In this document: positions 35,746 through 43,940 of the stretch, one piece after another
Layout of the letters: every line of letters starts with the position of its first letter
Numbering within the stretch: position 1 is the first letter of the stretch
Assembly (NCBI RefSeq): GCF_013364195.1
Contig: NZ_CP054918.1
Span: 3,027,001-3,091,000, forward strand
Source of the DNA: Streptomyces sp. NA04227
GTDB taxonomy: Bacteria > Actinomycetota > Actinomycetes > Streptomycetales > Streptomycetaceae
DNA: 64,000 bases
Direction: 5' to 3'
Program-made: the position numbers and the translations under genes
The notes under the pieces: model-generated
The model's database searches: none
What the model saw: the letters and a program-made list of their open reading frames with translations, nothing else
What the model was told of the DNA's origin: nothing

Positions 35746-37818
35746 TCAGAGCTGCGACTTGTCCCTGCTCGTCAGCCCGTACCGCTTGGCGATAGCGTTC
35801 CACAGGGTCGCGGCCTCGGCCTTGGCCTTGGTGGCCTCGCCGCTCTGCCGGTTGCCGGAGGCGGTGTGCGGGGTGTTGCGGGCCTTGCCCTTCGGGCAGG
35901 CCTTCTTGCCGCCCTTGGCGATCTGGTCGGCCCAGGCCGCGTAGTGGTTGTCGGCGGAGGCGGAGGCCTTCCAGGCGGCGGTGAGCGAGGCGGTCAGCCG
36001 GGCGTGCTCGGGGAGCTTGTCGACGGAGAGCTGGCCGAGCCGGGTGACCAGACCGTTGCGCTGCTGGGCCGCGGCGCGCAGGTCCCGGGAGGCCTCGCGG
36101 AGCTTGGTGCAGCTCTTCACGTTGCCGACCGAAGTGATCACCGAACTACGGCTGTTGTTGCTGTCGGCGAGCAGCTTGTCGAGTTCGACGGCCTGCGCCT
36201 TCGCCGGGTCGGGCGCGGGGGACGGCGAGCCGGAGGGCTTGCCGGTGGGCGCGGTCGCCGAGACCGGTTCCTTCTCGTCCTCGCCCTTGTCCGAGCCGGC
36301 GCTGAGCAGCGCTCCGGTGCCGACGCCGAGTACGGCGATACCGATGCCGACGGCGGCTATCAACGGCAGGCGCGAGCCGGTACGGCGTCGTTGACGCGGG
36401 GCCTGCGGGTCGCCCGCCGGAGCACCGTGCGCCGCCGCCCCGATACCGCCACCGCCGTGCCCGCCGTGACCACCAGGGCCCCCACCGTGCCCACCGGGAC
36501 CACCCGGCCCCCGAGGGCCTCCGCCGTGGCCCGGGCCGCCCGGGCCGTCCGCGCCGTTGCCGCCGACCTGCACGCCACGGGTGCGGCGCGACTGCTCGAA
36601 CCGGGGCATCTGCTGGGTGGCGGCGGGTCCTTCGCTCGGTTCGGTGCGGAAGAGGCTGTCGAACTCGGCGGGCGGCTGCCGGTTGTCCTCGCCGCCCTCC
36701 TGGTACGCGGCAGCGGCGGGCGCGTCCGCGGGAGTGCCGGGGCGGATGCCGTACGGCGCTCCGGACGGGGGCGTGGGAACCGGCGCGATGTACTGCGTGG
36801 CCTCGGCGTCGGTGTTGGCGGCCGGGGGCCGGTCCGGCATGCCCGGGAGACCTGCCTGGGGCGCGGAGGCGGCGGGCTGCTGCGGGATGCTGCCGAGGAA
36901 CTGCGTCGAGTCGACCGGGTTCTCGGGTGGGAGCGCGCCGGGCGCGACCGGCGGTATCAGCTGCGTGGGGTCCTCGTACGGCACGTACGGCTGCCCGCCG
37001 GGCGCCTCCTGCGCGTACGAGGGCTGCGGCTGTGCCTGGGGGTAGTGCTGGGGCTGCTGGGCCTGCGCCTGCGCATGTGCCTGCTGGAACTGCGGCTGGG
37101 GGAACTGCGGTGGCTGCGGCGGGAGTTGGGGCTGCTCCTGCGGGAGAGCACCGGCCTGGGGCAGCGCACCTGTCTGAGGCAATGCACCCGCCTGGGGCAG
37201 CTCACCGGCCTGAGGCAGCGCACCCGCCTGCGGGTACGGGGTGGCCTGCGGAGCGGGCTCGGCGGCGGGCGGCAGGTCACCGGCGAAGTGGGACGGGGCG
37301 GGCGGCAGGTCGCCCGCGTGGGGCCCGCCGGATATCTGTCCCGCCTGACCGGGGTGAACCGGACCGGGCTGCCCGTGCTGAGCCTCCTGGCCGTGCGAAA
37401 GCTGCTGCCCGTGCTGGACCTCTTGTCCCTGCGGAAGCTGCTGCCCGTACTGAACCTCTTGCCCGTGCTGCCCAGGCGGAAGCTGCTGCCCCTGCTGAAC
37501 CTCCTGGCCGTACGGAAGCTGCTGGCCCTGCGGGAACCGCTGGTCCTGCTGCGCCGCCTCGGACTCCGCGCCCCAGGCGTAGCCGGGGGCAGCGGGCGGG
37601 GGTGCGGCGTGGGACGAGGCGGAGTCCGGGCCCCAGGGCTGGCCCCAGGCCTGGCCGCCGACGGGGGCGCCGCGGCCCGGGTCGCCCGCCGGGGCGGCGG
37701 GCTCGGCGAAGGTACCGGGCAGGAGGGGTTCGCCGCCGTCCGAGGGCAGCACGATGCCTTCGTGCGTGTGCCGCACCGGGGGGAGGGACCGATCCTCGCC
37801 CTGACCGCTCTGCGTCAC
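35746..37818 (-). CDS. Pro/Gln-rich single-span membrane protein
   Basis: 690 aa from GTG 37818, which has AGGAG eight bases upstream. The first ~430 residues are disordered, with imperfect repeats (GQQLPxGQEVQxGQ around residues 100-150; LPQAGALPQAGE around 190-230). A Gly/His tract follows (GGPGGHGGGPGGHGG), then one transmembrane helix (LIAAVGIGIAVLGVGTGALL, about 488-510). The C-terminal extracytoplasmic domain of about 170 residues contains two Cys (VKSCTKLR, KACPKGK). Topology: long cytoplasmic tail, small folded outer domain. Function unknown. A DNA-binding kinase-like N-terminus is absent, so it is not a Pkn-type protein. Confidence 0.78.
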   Translation of the reverse strand: MTQSGQGEDRSLPPVRHTHEGIVLPSDGGEPLLPGTFAEPAAPAGDPGRGAPVGGQAWGQPWGPDSASSHAAPPPAAPGYAWGAESEAAQQDQRFPQGQQLPYGQEVQQGQQLPPGQHGQEVQYGQQLPQGQEVQHGQQLSHGQEAQHGQPGPVHPGQAGQISGGPHAGDLPPAPSHFAGDLPPAAEPAPQATPYPQAGALPQAGELPQAGALPQTGALPQAGALPQEQPQLPPQPPQFPQPQFQQAHAQAQAQQPQHYPQAQPQPSYAQEAPGGQPYVPYEDPTQLIPPVAPGALPPENPVDSTQFLGSIPQQPAASAPQAGLPGMPDRPPAANTDAEATQYIAPVPTPPSGAPYGIRPGTPADAPAAAAYQEGGEDNRQPPAEFDSLFRTEPSEGPAATQQMPRFEQSRRTRGVQVGGNGADGPGGPGHGGGPRGPGGPGGHGGGPGGHGGHGGGGIGAAAHGAPAGDPQAPRQRRRTGSRLPLIAAVGIGIAVLGVGTGALLSAGSDKGEDEKEPVSATAPTGKPSGSPSPAPDPAKAQAVELDKLLADSNNSRSSVITSVGNVKSCTKLREASRDLRAAAQQRNGLVTRLGQLSVDKLPEHARLTASLTAAWKASASADNHYAAWADQIAKGGKKACPKGKARNTPHTASGNRQSGEATKAKAEAATLWNAIAKRYGLTSRDKSQL

Positions 37819-37962
37819 CGGGACTCCTGACAGTGGGTGCCTTGCCAACGTCGGCTCACGCTACCGGGTGTCCCAACTGCCGTGCCATGCAGGCGGTCAC
37901 GGCTCCTCCCAAGCCCCCGCACGCCGCCCAACCACGCCGATTCACCCCCGAACCGGCACCGG

Positions 37963-39345
37963 TCAGGCGGCCCGTAGCTCGGCCCTCGCACCGAAGTCGC
38001 GTACCACCGGCTCGTCGCGGAAGGGCTCCAGGCCGCGGCGGAACTCCTCCAGATACTCGGCGCCCCGGTCCGAGCGCAGCCCGGAGAGGATCTCCACGGC
38101 GTGCAGCGCGGTGTCGCAGGCCTGTTCCAACTGGCGCTGCTGGAGCTGCGCCCCGGCCAGCAGGAGGTGACCGATCGCGCGGCGGCGGGCGCGCGACTCC
38201 GGGTGCCCGGCGAGGGACTCCTGGGCGGCGCGGGCGGCGGCGGGCCACTGGCCGAGGTCGCGGTGGCAGTGGGAGAGCTCGTCGGCGAGGTAGGCGTGGT
38301 CGAAGTGGGCGATCCAGACGGGGTCGTCGCCGCTCACGCCGTCCGCGCGTTCCATCGCGCCCAGCGCTCTGGACATGGCGGTCTCGGCGGCGCCTCGGTC
38401 GCCGAGCAGGGCGTGGCCGCGCGCCTCGGCCGCGTGGAACATGGCCTCCGCGCGCGGGGTGACGCGGCCCCGGGCGCCCTCCTGCGCGGCGCGGGCGAGC
38501 TGCGAGATCTCCCGCGGGTTGCCGAGCTGGGCGGCGAGGTGGCTCATGGAGGCGGCCAGTACGTAGCCGCCGTAGCCGCGGTCGCCCGCCGCGTGGGCGA
38601 GGCGCAGGGCCTGGATGTAGTAGCGCTGGGCGAGGCCGGGCTGGCCGGTGTCCACCGCCATGTACCCGGCGAGTTCGGTCAGCCGGGAGACCGAGGCGAA
38701 CAGGTCGCGGCCCACCGACTCCCGGTACGAGCCGGAGAGCAGGCCGGAGACGACGCTGTTGAGGTAGTGCACGAGGACGGGCCGCACGTGGCCGCTGCCG
38801 TACTGGTGGTCCAGTTCCACCAGGGCGCCGGTCATGGCGCGCACCGCGGCCACGTCGGAGGAGCCGACGCGGGGGCCGGTGTTGCGGGCGACCTGGCCGT
38901 CGGGCGCCGAGATCAGCCAGTCGCGGCTCGGTTCGACGAGTGCGGAGGCGGCGACGGTGGCCCCGGAGAGGAAGTCGCGCCGTCCGACGTCGCTCCGCCA
39001 CAGCTCGCTGACCTGCTCGATGGCGCCCGGCACGGTGGCCGAGAACTGCAGACCGACGCCGGAGGCGAGGTTCTTGCCGCCGGACATGCCGATCTCGTCG
39101 ACGGTGATGGCCCGGCCCAGCTTGCGGCCGATCGCCTCCGCGATGACGGCGGGGGCCCGGCCGCGCGGCTGCTGTCCACGCAGCCAGCGGGCCACCGAGG
39201 TCTTGTCGTAGCGCAGGTCGAGTCCCTGCTCGGCCCCGCACATGTTCACCCGGCGGGCCAGGCCCGCGTTCGAGCAGCCTGCCTCCTGGATGAGTGCCTG
39301 CAGCCGTTCATTGGGCTGGCGTGCGACGAGCGGCCTCGCGGCCAT
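37963..39345 (-). CDS. NsdA-like helix-turn-helix/TPR regulator
   Basis: 460 aa. The N-terminal 90 residues are helix-turn-helix-like (LQALIQEAGCSNAGLARRVN, YDKTSVARWLRGQQPRG). The rest is tetratricopeptide-type helices (LTELAGYMAVDTGQPGLAQRYY, AAEARGHALLGDRGAAETAM). The organisation matches the Streptomyces NsdA/NsdB family of negative regulators of differentiation and antibiotic production; which paralogue this is cannot be said. AAGGGGGG precedes ATG 39345. The upstream 815 bp lack a conventional gene but contain two small candidate ORFs on the same strand. Confidence 0.85.
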   Translation of the reverse strand: MAARPLVARQPNERLQALIQEAGCSNAGLARRVNMCGAEQGLDLRYDKTSVARWLRGQQPRGRAPAVIAEAIGRKLGRAITVDEIGMSGGKNLASGVGLQFSATVPGAIEQVSELWRSDVGRRDFLSGATVAASALVEPSRDWLISAPDGQVARNTGPRVGSSDVAAVRAMTGALVELDHQYGSGHVRPVLVHYLNSVVSGLLSGSYRESVGRDLFASVSRLTELAGYMAVDTGQPGLAQRYYIQALRLAHAAGDRGYGGYVLAASMSHLAAQLGNPREISQLARAAQEGARGRVTPRAEAMFHAAEARGHALLGDRGAAETAMSRALGAMERADGVSGDDPVWIAHFDHAYLADELSHCHRDLGQWPAAARAAQESLAGHPESRARRRAIGHLLLAGAQLQQRQLEQACDTALHAVEILSGLRSDRGAEYLEEFRRGLEPFRDEPVVRDFGARAELRAA

Positions 39346-39592
39346 TGGCGTACCCCCCTTGTCCCGGTGATGCGGTGTCCCGGTGGTCCGGTGGGCTGAT
39401 CAATGCCCACGGAAAAACCGGAAGATGCAGGACATTGCGAGCTTCGCGTGCGTTTCACCCGCGAAGGTTGGAGTCGGGCGAAGACGACGTGTCCCGCCGC
39501 CGCACCCCTCTCACGGCGACGACACCGGCCGCAGTCGCGACGACGGAATGACGCCGTCCGATTGCGGGCTACCCGCCCCGGAGGCCCTTGGT

Positions 39593-39739
39593 TCACACGC
39601 GCCCCGGAGGTGCATCCGTGCGCCCCGCCGGACCCCGCGCGTACGCCCCGCCGCGAAACGGCGCACACGCGCCCCCGGCGCACTCGCACCCCCGCCGCAA
39701 ACACACCCCCGCCGCAAACGCAGACGACCCGCGGGCCAT
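39593..39739 (-). CDS. Candidate 48-aa Cys-containing small protein
   Basis: ATG 39739 preceded by GGGAGGGG at ideal spacing. It encodes MARGSSAFAAGVCLRRG and continues CECAGGAC, then a Gly/Arg-rich tail, stop at 39593. There are four Cys within 13 residues, no known family and no independent evidence. It may be a chance frame in GC-rich DNA. The ribosome-binding site lies inside the adjacent hairpin. Confidence 0.3.
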   Translation of the reverse strand: MARGSSAFAAGVCLRRGCECAGGACAPFRGGAYARGPAGRTDAPPGRV

Positions 39740-39746
39740 GGTCCCC

Positions 39747-39766
39747 TCCCGGTCGGCGGACCGGGA
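39747..39766 (-). other. 8-bp stem-loop overlapping a ribosome-binding site
   Basis: TCCCGGTC (39747-39754) pairs with GACCGGGA (39759-39766) around GGCG, extendable with one bulge. On the minus strand it lies 8 bases upstream of the 48-aa ORF start and can sequester its GGGAGGGG. It could alternatively terminate transcription from further right. Confidence 0.5.
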
Positions 39767-39880
39767 AGGGAGCCGGCCGGACGTTACCGGCGGCCCGCGG
39801 GTCGGGTGACTGCTTGGAATGGGCCGGGTGTGTACGCGGGGCGCACACGGTCCGGCACCGAATCGCTGATGGTGACGGGC

Positions 39881-39919
39881 CTAGCCCGCAGCCACCTCAC
39901 GCGTCCGGATCTCATACAT
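39881..39919 (-). CDS. Candidate 12-aa leader-like ORF (MYEIRTREVAAG)
   Basis: GGGAGGTGG, with the GGAGGT core complementary to the 16S tail, lies eight bases before ATG 39919; the frame ends at TAG 39881. This is among the best ribosome-binding sites in the window, yet it serves only 12 codons. A leader peptide or a diverged remnant are both possible. Nothing else is recognised in 39346-40160 beyond this, the hairpin and the 48-aa frame. Confidence 0.35.
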   Translation of the reverse strand: MYEIRTREVAAG

Positions 39920-40160
39920 CTGCCGAACCACCTCCCTTCTCGTGTACCTCCACCGTAGGAAGCCGCCGCGAGCGGTTCAACGGAATTTCGTCCGCACAAC
40001 GATTTCCGGGAACCCGATGTGCGATGCGTCACGTTCGAGTTCAATGGGGCAGGGTTGGCAAGCGGCACTCGCGGTTGACGGCGGCAGGCCGCGATCGATC
40101 GGGTCCGACCGCGTTGCGACCACAGTTGACGGCGCAGGAGCACACGGCAGGGGGTGCCAG

Positions 40161-41615
40161 GTGACTGCTTCCCGGCGCAGTGGATCCACCGGCGAACTGG
40201 GCGAGTCCGGCGCGGAGCCCGGCCTGCCACCCGGCGGTACGGAGTCCGGGGCGGGAACCGGCTCGGGATCCGGACCGGTGTCCGGGGGCCCGGCCGCGGG
40301 CGCCGACCCCGAACCCGGTCCCGACAGCGCGCTGCTCACCTCCCTCCTCGACGGCATGGACGCCGCCCTGTGCGCGTTCGACGAGAACGGCACGGTCACC
40401 CACTGGAACCGGGAGGCCGAGCGGCTCCTCGGGTGGAGCGCCGAGGAGGCCGTGGGGCGCCAGGGCCTCGGCGGTTGGGCGGTGCGCGAGGCGGACGAGG
40501 CCGACGTCCGGGAGCAACTCCTCGCCACCATGCGCGCGGACGGCCGCCAGGTCCACGAGTTCGCGCTGCTCACCAAGGGCGGCTGCCGGGTGCTGGTACG
40601 TACCCAGGCCGCCGCCGTACGCGGACCCTCGGGCGACGAGGCCGGGGTGTACTGGGCCTTCAGCGAGGTGCACGCGCAGATCGATCTGGAGCGGTCCATA
40701 GCCCTCAGCGAGGCACTGTTCGAGGAGGCCTCCTGGGGTGTGGTCCTGGTCGACGCCGATCTGCGGCCCGCTGTGGTCAACACCTGCGCCGCCCGCGCCT
40801 TCGGCTGCGGCCGCGCCGGGCTGCTCGGCCGCCCGCTCGGCGATCTGCTCACCCAGGGCGTCGACGAACTGGAGAGCGCGCTGGTCCACGTCCTCGCCGA
40901 AGGCGCCCCGCCCGCGCCGACCGAGATGTGGGTGACCGTGCGCACCCCCGAGGGCGAGCGCCGCCGCTGCTGGCGCAGCGGATTCGTGCGGCTTTCCTCG
41001 CCGCTGTCCGAGGAACCCGTGCCGCTGGGCGTGGGCTGGCTGTTCCAGGACATCACCGAGTCCCGGCTCGCCGAGCAGGAGGCGGCCCGACTCCGGTTCC
41101 GTACCCACCAGTTGCACCGCGCGGCGCTCGCGGCGGCCGAGTGCGAGGACCCGCGGGAGGCCGCCGTGGTCCAACTCGACTTCGCCCTCGCCGGGTTCGC
41201 CGACCACGCCCTGCTCGACGTGGCCTCGGGCGAGGATCCGGTACGTCTGGTCCGGGCGGCGTCCACCCCGGCGGGCACCCACGGACCGGGCCTGGCGACC
41301 GGGCGGTCCGGCATCCCGGTGAGCTACCCGGAGGGCCACCCGGCCCTGCAGTGCGTACAGCGGGCGGGGTCGGTACGGGCGGACGCCACCGGCCGCGAGG
41401 ACGACACCCGGGGCTGGGCCGGGGCCCGGCAGTGGCCCGAGGACGCGGTGCACGCGCTGTGCGTGGTGCTGCGCAGCAGGGCCAGGACCCTCGGCGCGGT
41501 CACCTTCCTGCGCGGCGCGAACCGCCCCGCCTTCGGCCGCGACGACGCCCTGTACGCGGAGAGCGTGGCGGCCCGCGTCGCGACCTCGCTGGACCTCGCC
41601 GAGGGCGGGGCGTGA
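40161..41615 (+). CDS. PAS-PAS-GAF sensory protein without output domain
   Basis: 484 aa from GTG 40161 (GGGGGT eight bases upstream). A Gly/Pro-rich N-terminus of about 50 residues is followed by PAS 1 (about 55-170, LLDGMDAALCAFDENGTVTHWNREAERLLGW), PAS 2 (about 185-310, GVVLVDADLRPAVVN ... GWLFQDITESR) and a GAF-like C-terminus (about 330-480). Related Streptomyces proteins usually continue into a PP2C phosphatase; here the chain stops at DLAEGGA. It may signal to a separate partner. No partner is encoded adjacently. Confidence 0.82.
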   Translation: MTASRRSGSTGELGESGAEPGLPPGGTESGAGTGSGSGPVSGGPAAGADPEPGPDSALLTSLLDGMDAALCAFDENGTVTHWNREAERLLGWSAEEAVGRQGLGGWAVREADEADVREQLLATMRADGRQVHEFALLTKGGCRVLVRTQAAAVRGPSGDEAGVYWAFSEVHAQIDLERSIALSEALFEEASWGVVLVDADLRPAVVNTCAARAFGCGRAGLLGRPLGDLLTQGVDELESALVHVLAEGAPPAPTEMWVTVRTPEGERRRCWRSGFVRLSSPLSEEPVPLGVGWLFQDITESRLAEQEAARLRFRTHQLHRAALAAAECEDPREAAVVQLDFALAGFADHALLDVASGEDPVRLVRAASTPAGTHGPGLATGRSGIPVSYPEGHPALQCVQRAGSVRADATGREDDTRGWAGARQWPEDAVHALCVVLRSRARTLGAVTFLRGANRPAFGRDDALYAESVAARVATSLDLAEGGA

Positions 41616-41651
41616 CCCTCACCGGTCGCTGAGGCTCACCGACGGGTCAGG

Positions 41652-41731
41652 TGCAGTCACCGGTGGAAGACGCGGCTCGCCGACAGAAGATGCGGCTCAC
41701 CGATGGAGGAAGCGGCTCACCGATAGAAGAT
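41652..41731. repeat. Four 20-bp units made from the SIS gene 3' end
   Basis: Consensus GCGGCTCACCGATAGAAGAT. Units start at 41652 (degenerate), 41672, 41692 and 41712. The last unit carries the final codons and the stop (41717-41719) of the leftward SIS gene, so its 3' end is reiterated three times downstream. Confidence 0.88.
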
Positions 41732-42604
41732 CCGGTCCCCGTACTCCTCGAACACCCGCCGGTTCCACTCCGTACCGCCGTCGACGTTGCCGGACCTGAG
41801 CAGGGGCACGTCCGCGCCCCGGCGGGCGAGTTCCCCGGCGGTGGCGGCGAGGACGGCCTGCAGCAGTGCGCTGGTGACCGGTGTGGAGACCGGCGCGAAC
41901 GGCGCGTCGATGCCTTCGGCCGTCAACTGGGCGTCGCCCACCGGGACATGGGTGTCCAGGACCAGGTCGCAGTGGTCGGCGAGGCGGGTGCCCGAGGGGT
42001 GGCAGGGCTCGGTGGCCGCGACATAGGCGAGCGAGGTGACACCGATGGTGCGCAGGCCCTTCTCGCGCGCCCGGATCGCCATCTCCACCGGCAGCACATT
42101 GCGGCCCGACAGGGAGATCAGCAGGAGCAAGTCCCCTTCCGCGGCAGGGGAGTTGTCGAGTACGGCGGTGGCCAGGCCCGCCACGCGTTCCAGTGCCGAG
42201 CCGAGGGTGGCGGGCGCCTCGACCCCTGCGGCGCCCGGGACCTGGAGCAGGTTCACCAGCGCGAGCCCGCCCGCGCGGTAGACGAGGTCCTGGGCGAGGA
42301 GCGCGGAGTGCCCGGCGCCGAAGGCGAACAGCCGCCCGCCGCCGATGACCGTGTCGGCGAGCAGACCGGCCGCCGCGGCGGCGACCTCGGACTGCTCCTC
42401 GCGCACCCGGGCCAGCAGCGCGAGGGTGGCGTCGAGATACTCCCGCGCGAGACCGGTCCCGGGCGACGGCGCACGCCCCGCCCCCGCCCGCACTTCCGCC
42501 GCCCCTTCCCACGCCTCCCGCGAGCCGTCCGGGCCGTGCGCGCCCCGCTCCCCCGCCGCACCCTGCTCCCCCTGCGCCCCGCTCACCCGCGTACCGCCTT
42601 CCAT
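41717..42604 (-). CDS. SIS-domain sugar-phosphate-binding protein
   Basis: 295 aa. A disordered N-terminus of about 50 residues is followed by a SIS domain (about 55-290): ADTVIGGGRLFAFGAGHS, LLLISLSGRNVLPVEMA with the Ser-rich phosphosugar loop, and GLRTIGVTSLAYV. The family includes MurNAc-6-phosphate etherases, glucosamine-phosphate isomerases and regulators; this one resembles the stand-alone SIS proteins found beside dmdR1 in Streptomyces. Substrate unknown. The start is ATG 42604; internal GTG starts are possible. Confidence 0.82.
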   Translation of the reverse strand: MEGGTRVSGAQGEQGAAGERGAHGPDGSREAWEGAAEVRAGAGRAPSPGTGLAREYLDATLALLARVREEQSEVAAAAAGLLADTVIGGGRLFAFGAGHSALLAQDLVYRAGGLALVNLLQVPGAAGVEAPATLGSALERVAGLATAVLDNSPAAEGDLLLLISLSGRNVLPVEMAIRAREKGLRTIGVTSLAYVAATEPCHPSGTRLADHCDLVLDTHVPVGDAQLTAEGIDAPFAPVSTPVTSALLQAVLAATAGELARRGADVPLLRSGNVDGGTEWNRRVFEEYGDRIFYR

Positions 42605-42812
42605 CCGTCTTTAGTCGGCCCCGTGCCCGGTGACCGCCCGGTCACCGGGCCGGTCGCCACCCGGCTCCACCAAGCTCCCGCCCGGCTTCCCGCCCGGCCC
42701 GTCGCACCGGCGGAACCGCGCCCGCCGTACCGTCGTTCTTCACGTACCGGACACCCTGCGGTGTCACAGGCATCACACTGTGCCGTCGCTCACCGTCGGC
42801 GCTGGGCAGCTG

Positions 42813-42871
42813 CTGTGTCAACACAGGGGACTTGGGGTCGGGAATCCCGCGGATGCGTCAGAATTGACGCA
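42813..42871 (+). promoter_or_regulatory. Two dyads in the dmdR1 promoter region
   Basis: CTGTGT-CA-ACACAG at 42813-42826 and TGCGTCA-GAAT-TGACGCA at 42854-42871, the latter 59 bases before the dmdR1 start. Neither resembles the canonical iron box, so another regulator is implied. They lie in the 325-bp divergent SIS/dmdR1 gap. Confidence 0.5.
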
Positions 42872-43652
42872 GGGCGGCTGCAGCACGACGGCGAGCCACC
42901 GCACCGAACGGCGAATTCGAGGGGCACGTATGTCCGCACTGATCGACACCACGGAGATGTATCTGCGCACCATCCTCGAGCTCGAGGAGGAAGGTGTGGT
43001 CCCCATGCGCGCCCGTATCGCCGAGCGCCTCGACCAGAGCGGCCCAACCGTCAGCCAGACGGTGGCGCGGATGGAGCGCGACGGTCTGGTGTCCGTGGCC
43101 AGCGACCGGCACCTGCAGCTCACCGAGGAGGGCCGTCGGCTCGCGACCCGGGTGATGCGCAAGCACCGGCTCGCCGAGTGCCTGCTCGTCGACGTGATCG
43201 GCCTGGAGTGGGAGCAGGTGCACGCCGAGGCCTGCCGCTGGGAGCACGTGATGAGCGAGGCCGTGGAGCGCCGGGTGCTCGAACTGTTGCGGCACCCGAC
43301 CGAGTCCCCGTACGGCAACCCGATCCCCGGTCTGGAGGAGCTCGGCGAGAAGGACGGCGCCGATCCCTTCCTCGACGAGTCGCTGGTCGCGCTCTCGGAG
43401 CTGGACACCGGCGAGGACGGCAAGACGGTCGTGGTGCGCCGGATCGGCGAGCCGATCCAGACCGACGCGCAGCTGATGTACACGCTGCGGCGGGCCGGTC
43501 TGCAGCCGGGCGCGGTGGTCAGTGTCACGCAGTCGCCGGGCGGGGTGCTCGTCGGCAGCGGCGGCGAGGCCGCGGAGCTGGACACGGACATCGCCTCGCA
43601 CGTCTTCGTCGCCAAGCGCTGAGGCCCGCCGCGACACGGGCGGCACACGCAA
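42858..43652 (-). other. Long antisense frame opposite dmdR1 (possible adm counterpart)
   Basis: A 264-codon frame runs antiparallel to the whole of dmdR1; a second, 276-codon frame (42818-43648) overlaps it in another phase. In S. coelicolor an antiparallel gene, adm, has been described at this place. GC-rich genes often have spurious antisense frames, so coding status here is undecided. Confidence 0.25.
42930..43622 (+). CDS. dmdR1: Iron-dependent repressor DmdR1 (DtxR/IdeR family)
   Basis: 230 aa, the length I recall for S. coelicolor DmdR1. Residue numbering coincides with DtxR: metal site 1 His79, Glu83, His98 and site 2 Met10, Cys102, Glu105, His106 are all present. The N-terminal winged helix (RIAERLDQSGPTVSQTVARM) and a C-terminal SH3-like domain complete it. 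It represses siderophore and iron-uptake genes when bound to Fe2+. GAGGGG lies seven bases before ATG 42930. A terminator follows 33 bases after the stop. A long antisense frame covers the gene, as reported for S. coelicolor. Confidence 0.94.
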   Translation: MSALIDTTEMYLRTILELEEEGVVPMRARIAERLDQSGPTVSQTVARMERDGLVSVASDRHLQLTEEGRRLATRVMRKHRLAECLLVDVIGLEWEQVHAEACRWEHVMSEAVERRVLELLRHPTESPYGNPIPGLEELGEKDGADPFLDESLVALSELDTGEDGKTVVVRRIGEPIQTDAQLMYTLRRAGLQPGAVVSVTQSPGGVLVGSGGEAAELDTDIASHVFVAKR

Positions 43653-43655
43653 AGC

Positions 43656-43683
43656 GGCCCCGGCGCCTTACGACGCCGGGGCC
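43656..43683 (+). terminator. dmdR1 terminator
   Basis: GGCCCCGGCG (43656-43665) and CGCCGGGGCC (43674-43683) form a perfect 10-bp stem with an 8-base loop, followed by TTCCTCC. It starts 33 bases after the dmdR1 stop. Confidence 0.92.
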
Positions 43684-43849
43684 TTCCTCCCCTGTTCCGA
43701 CCCGGAGCCCCGAGCTCCCAGGGTCGGTCCCGTCGGACCGTCTTTCCCCGAGCGGCCCGCCTCCCGGTCCGAATCTCCCCGCGAGGCCGGGGAGCAATCC
43801 TGGAGCGGTGTCACTCGTCCGAGGGGTCCTGACGGCTCAGCACATGTTT

Positions 43850-43865
43850 TCGAATGGGGGTTCGA
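43850..43865 (+). promoter_or_regulatory. LexA/SOS-box-like site
   Basis: TCGAAT-GGGG-GTTCGA differs at one base from the actinobacterial LexA pattern TCGAAC-N4-GTTCGA. It lies 76 bases upstream of the hydrolase start in a locally AT-richer stretch. Confidence 0.45.
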
Positions 43866-43940
43866 TAACGTGGTGTACGTGGAGTACGTGGGGTCAGCAC
43901 ACCGGAGCAGAGTGGCGGACGGTGAGGGGGTGCCCGGCCG

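Noticed and set aside
40024..40164. 46-codon plus frame overlapping the PAS gene start by GTGA
   Set aside because: Weak ribosome-binding site and low GC at third positions (GTT, CGA, GTT, CAA), unlike real genes here; the overlap is probably chance.
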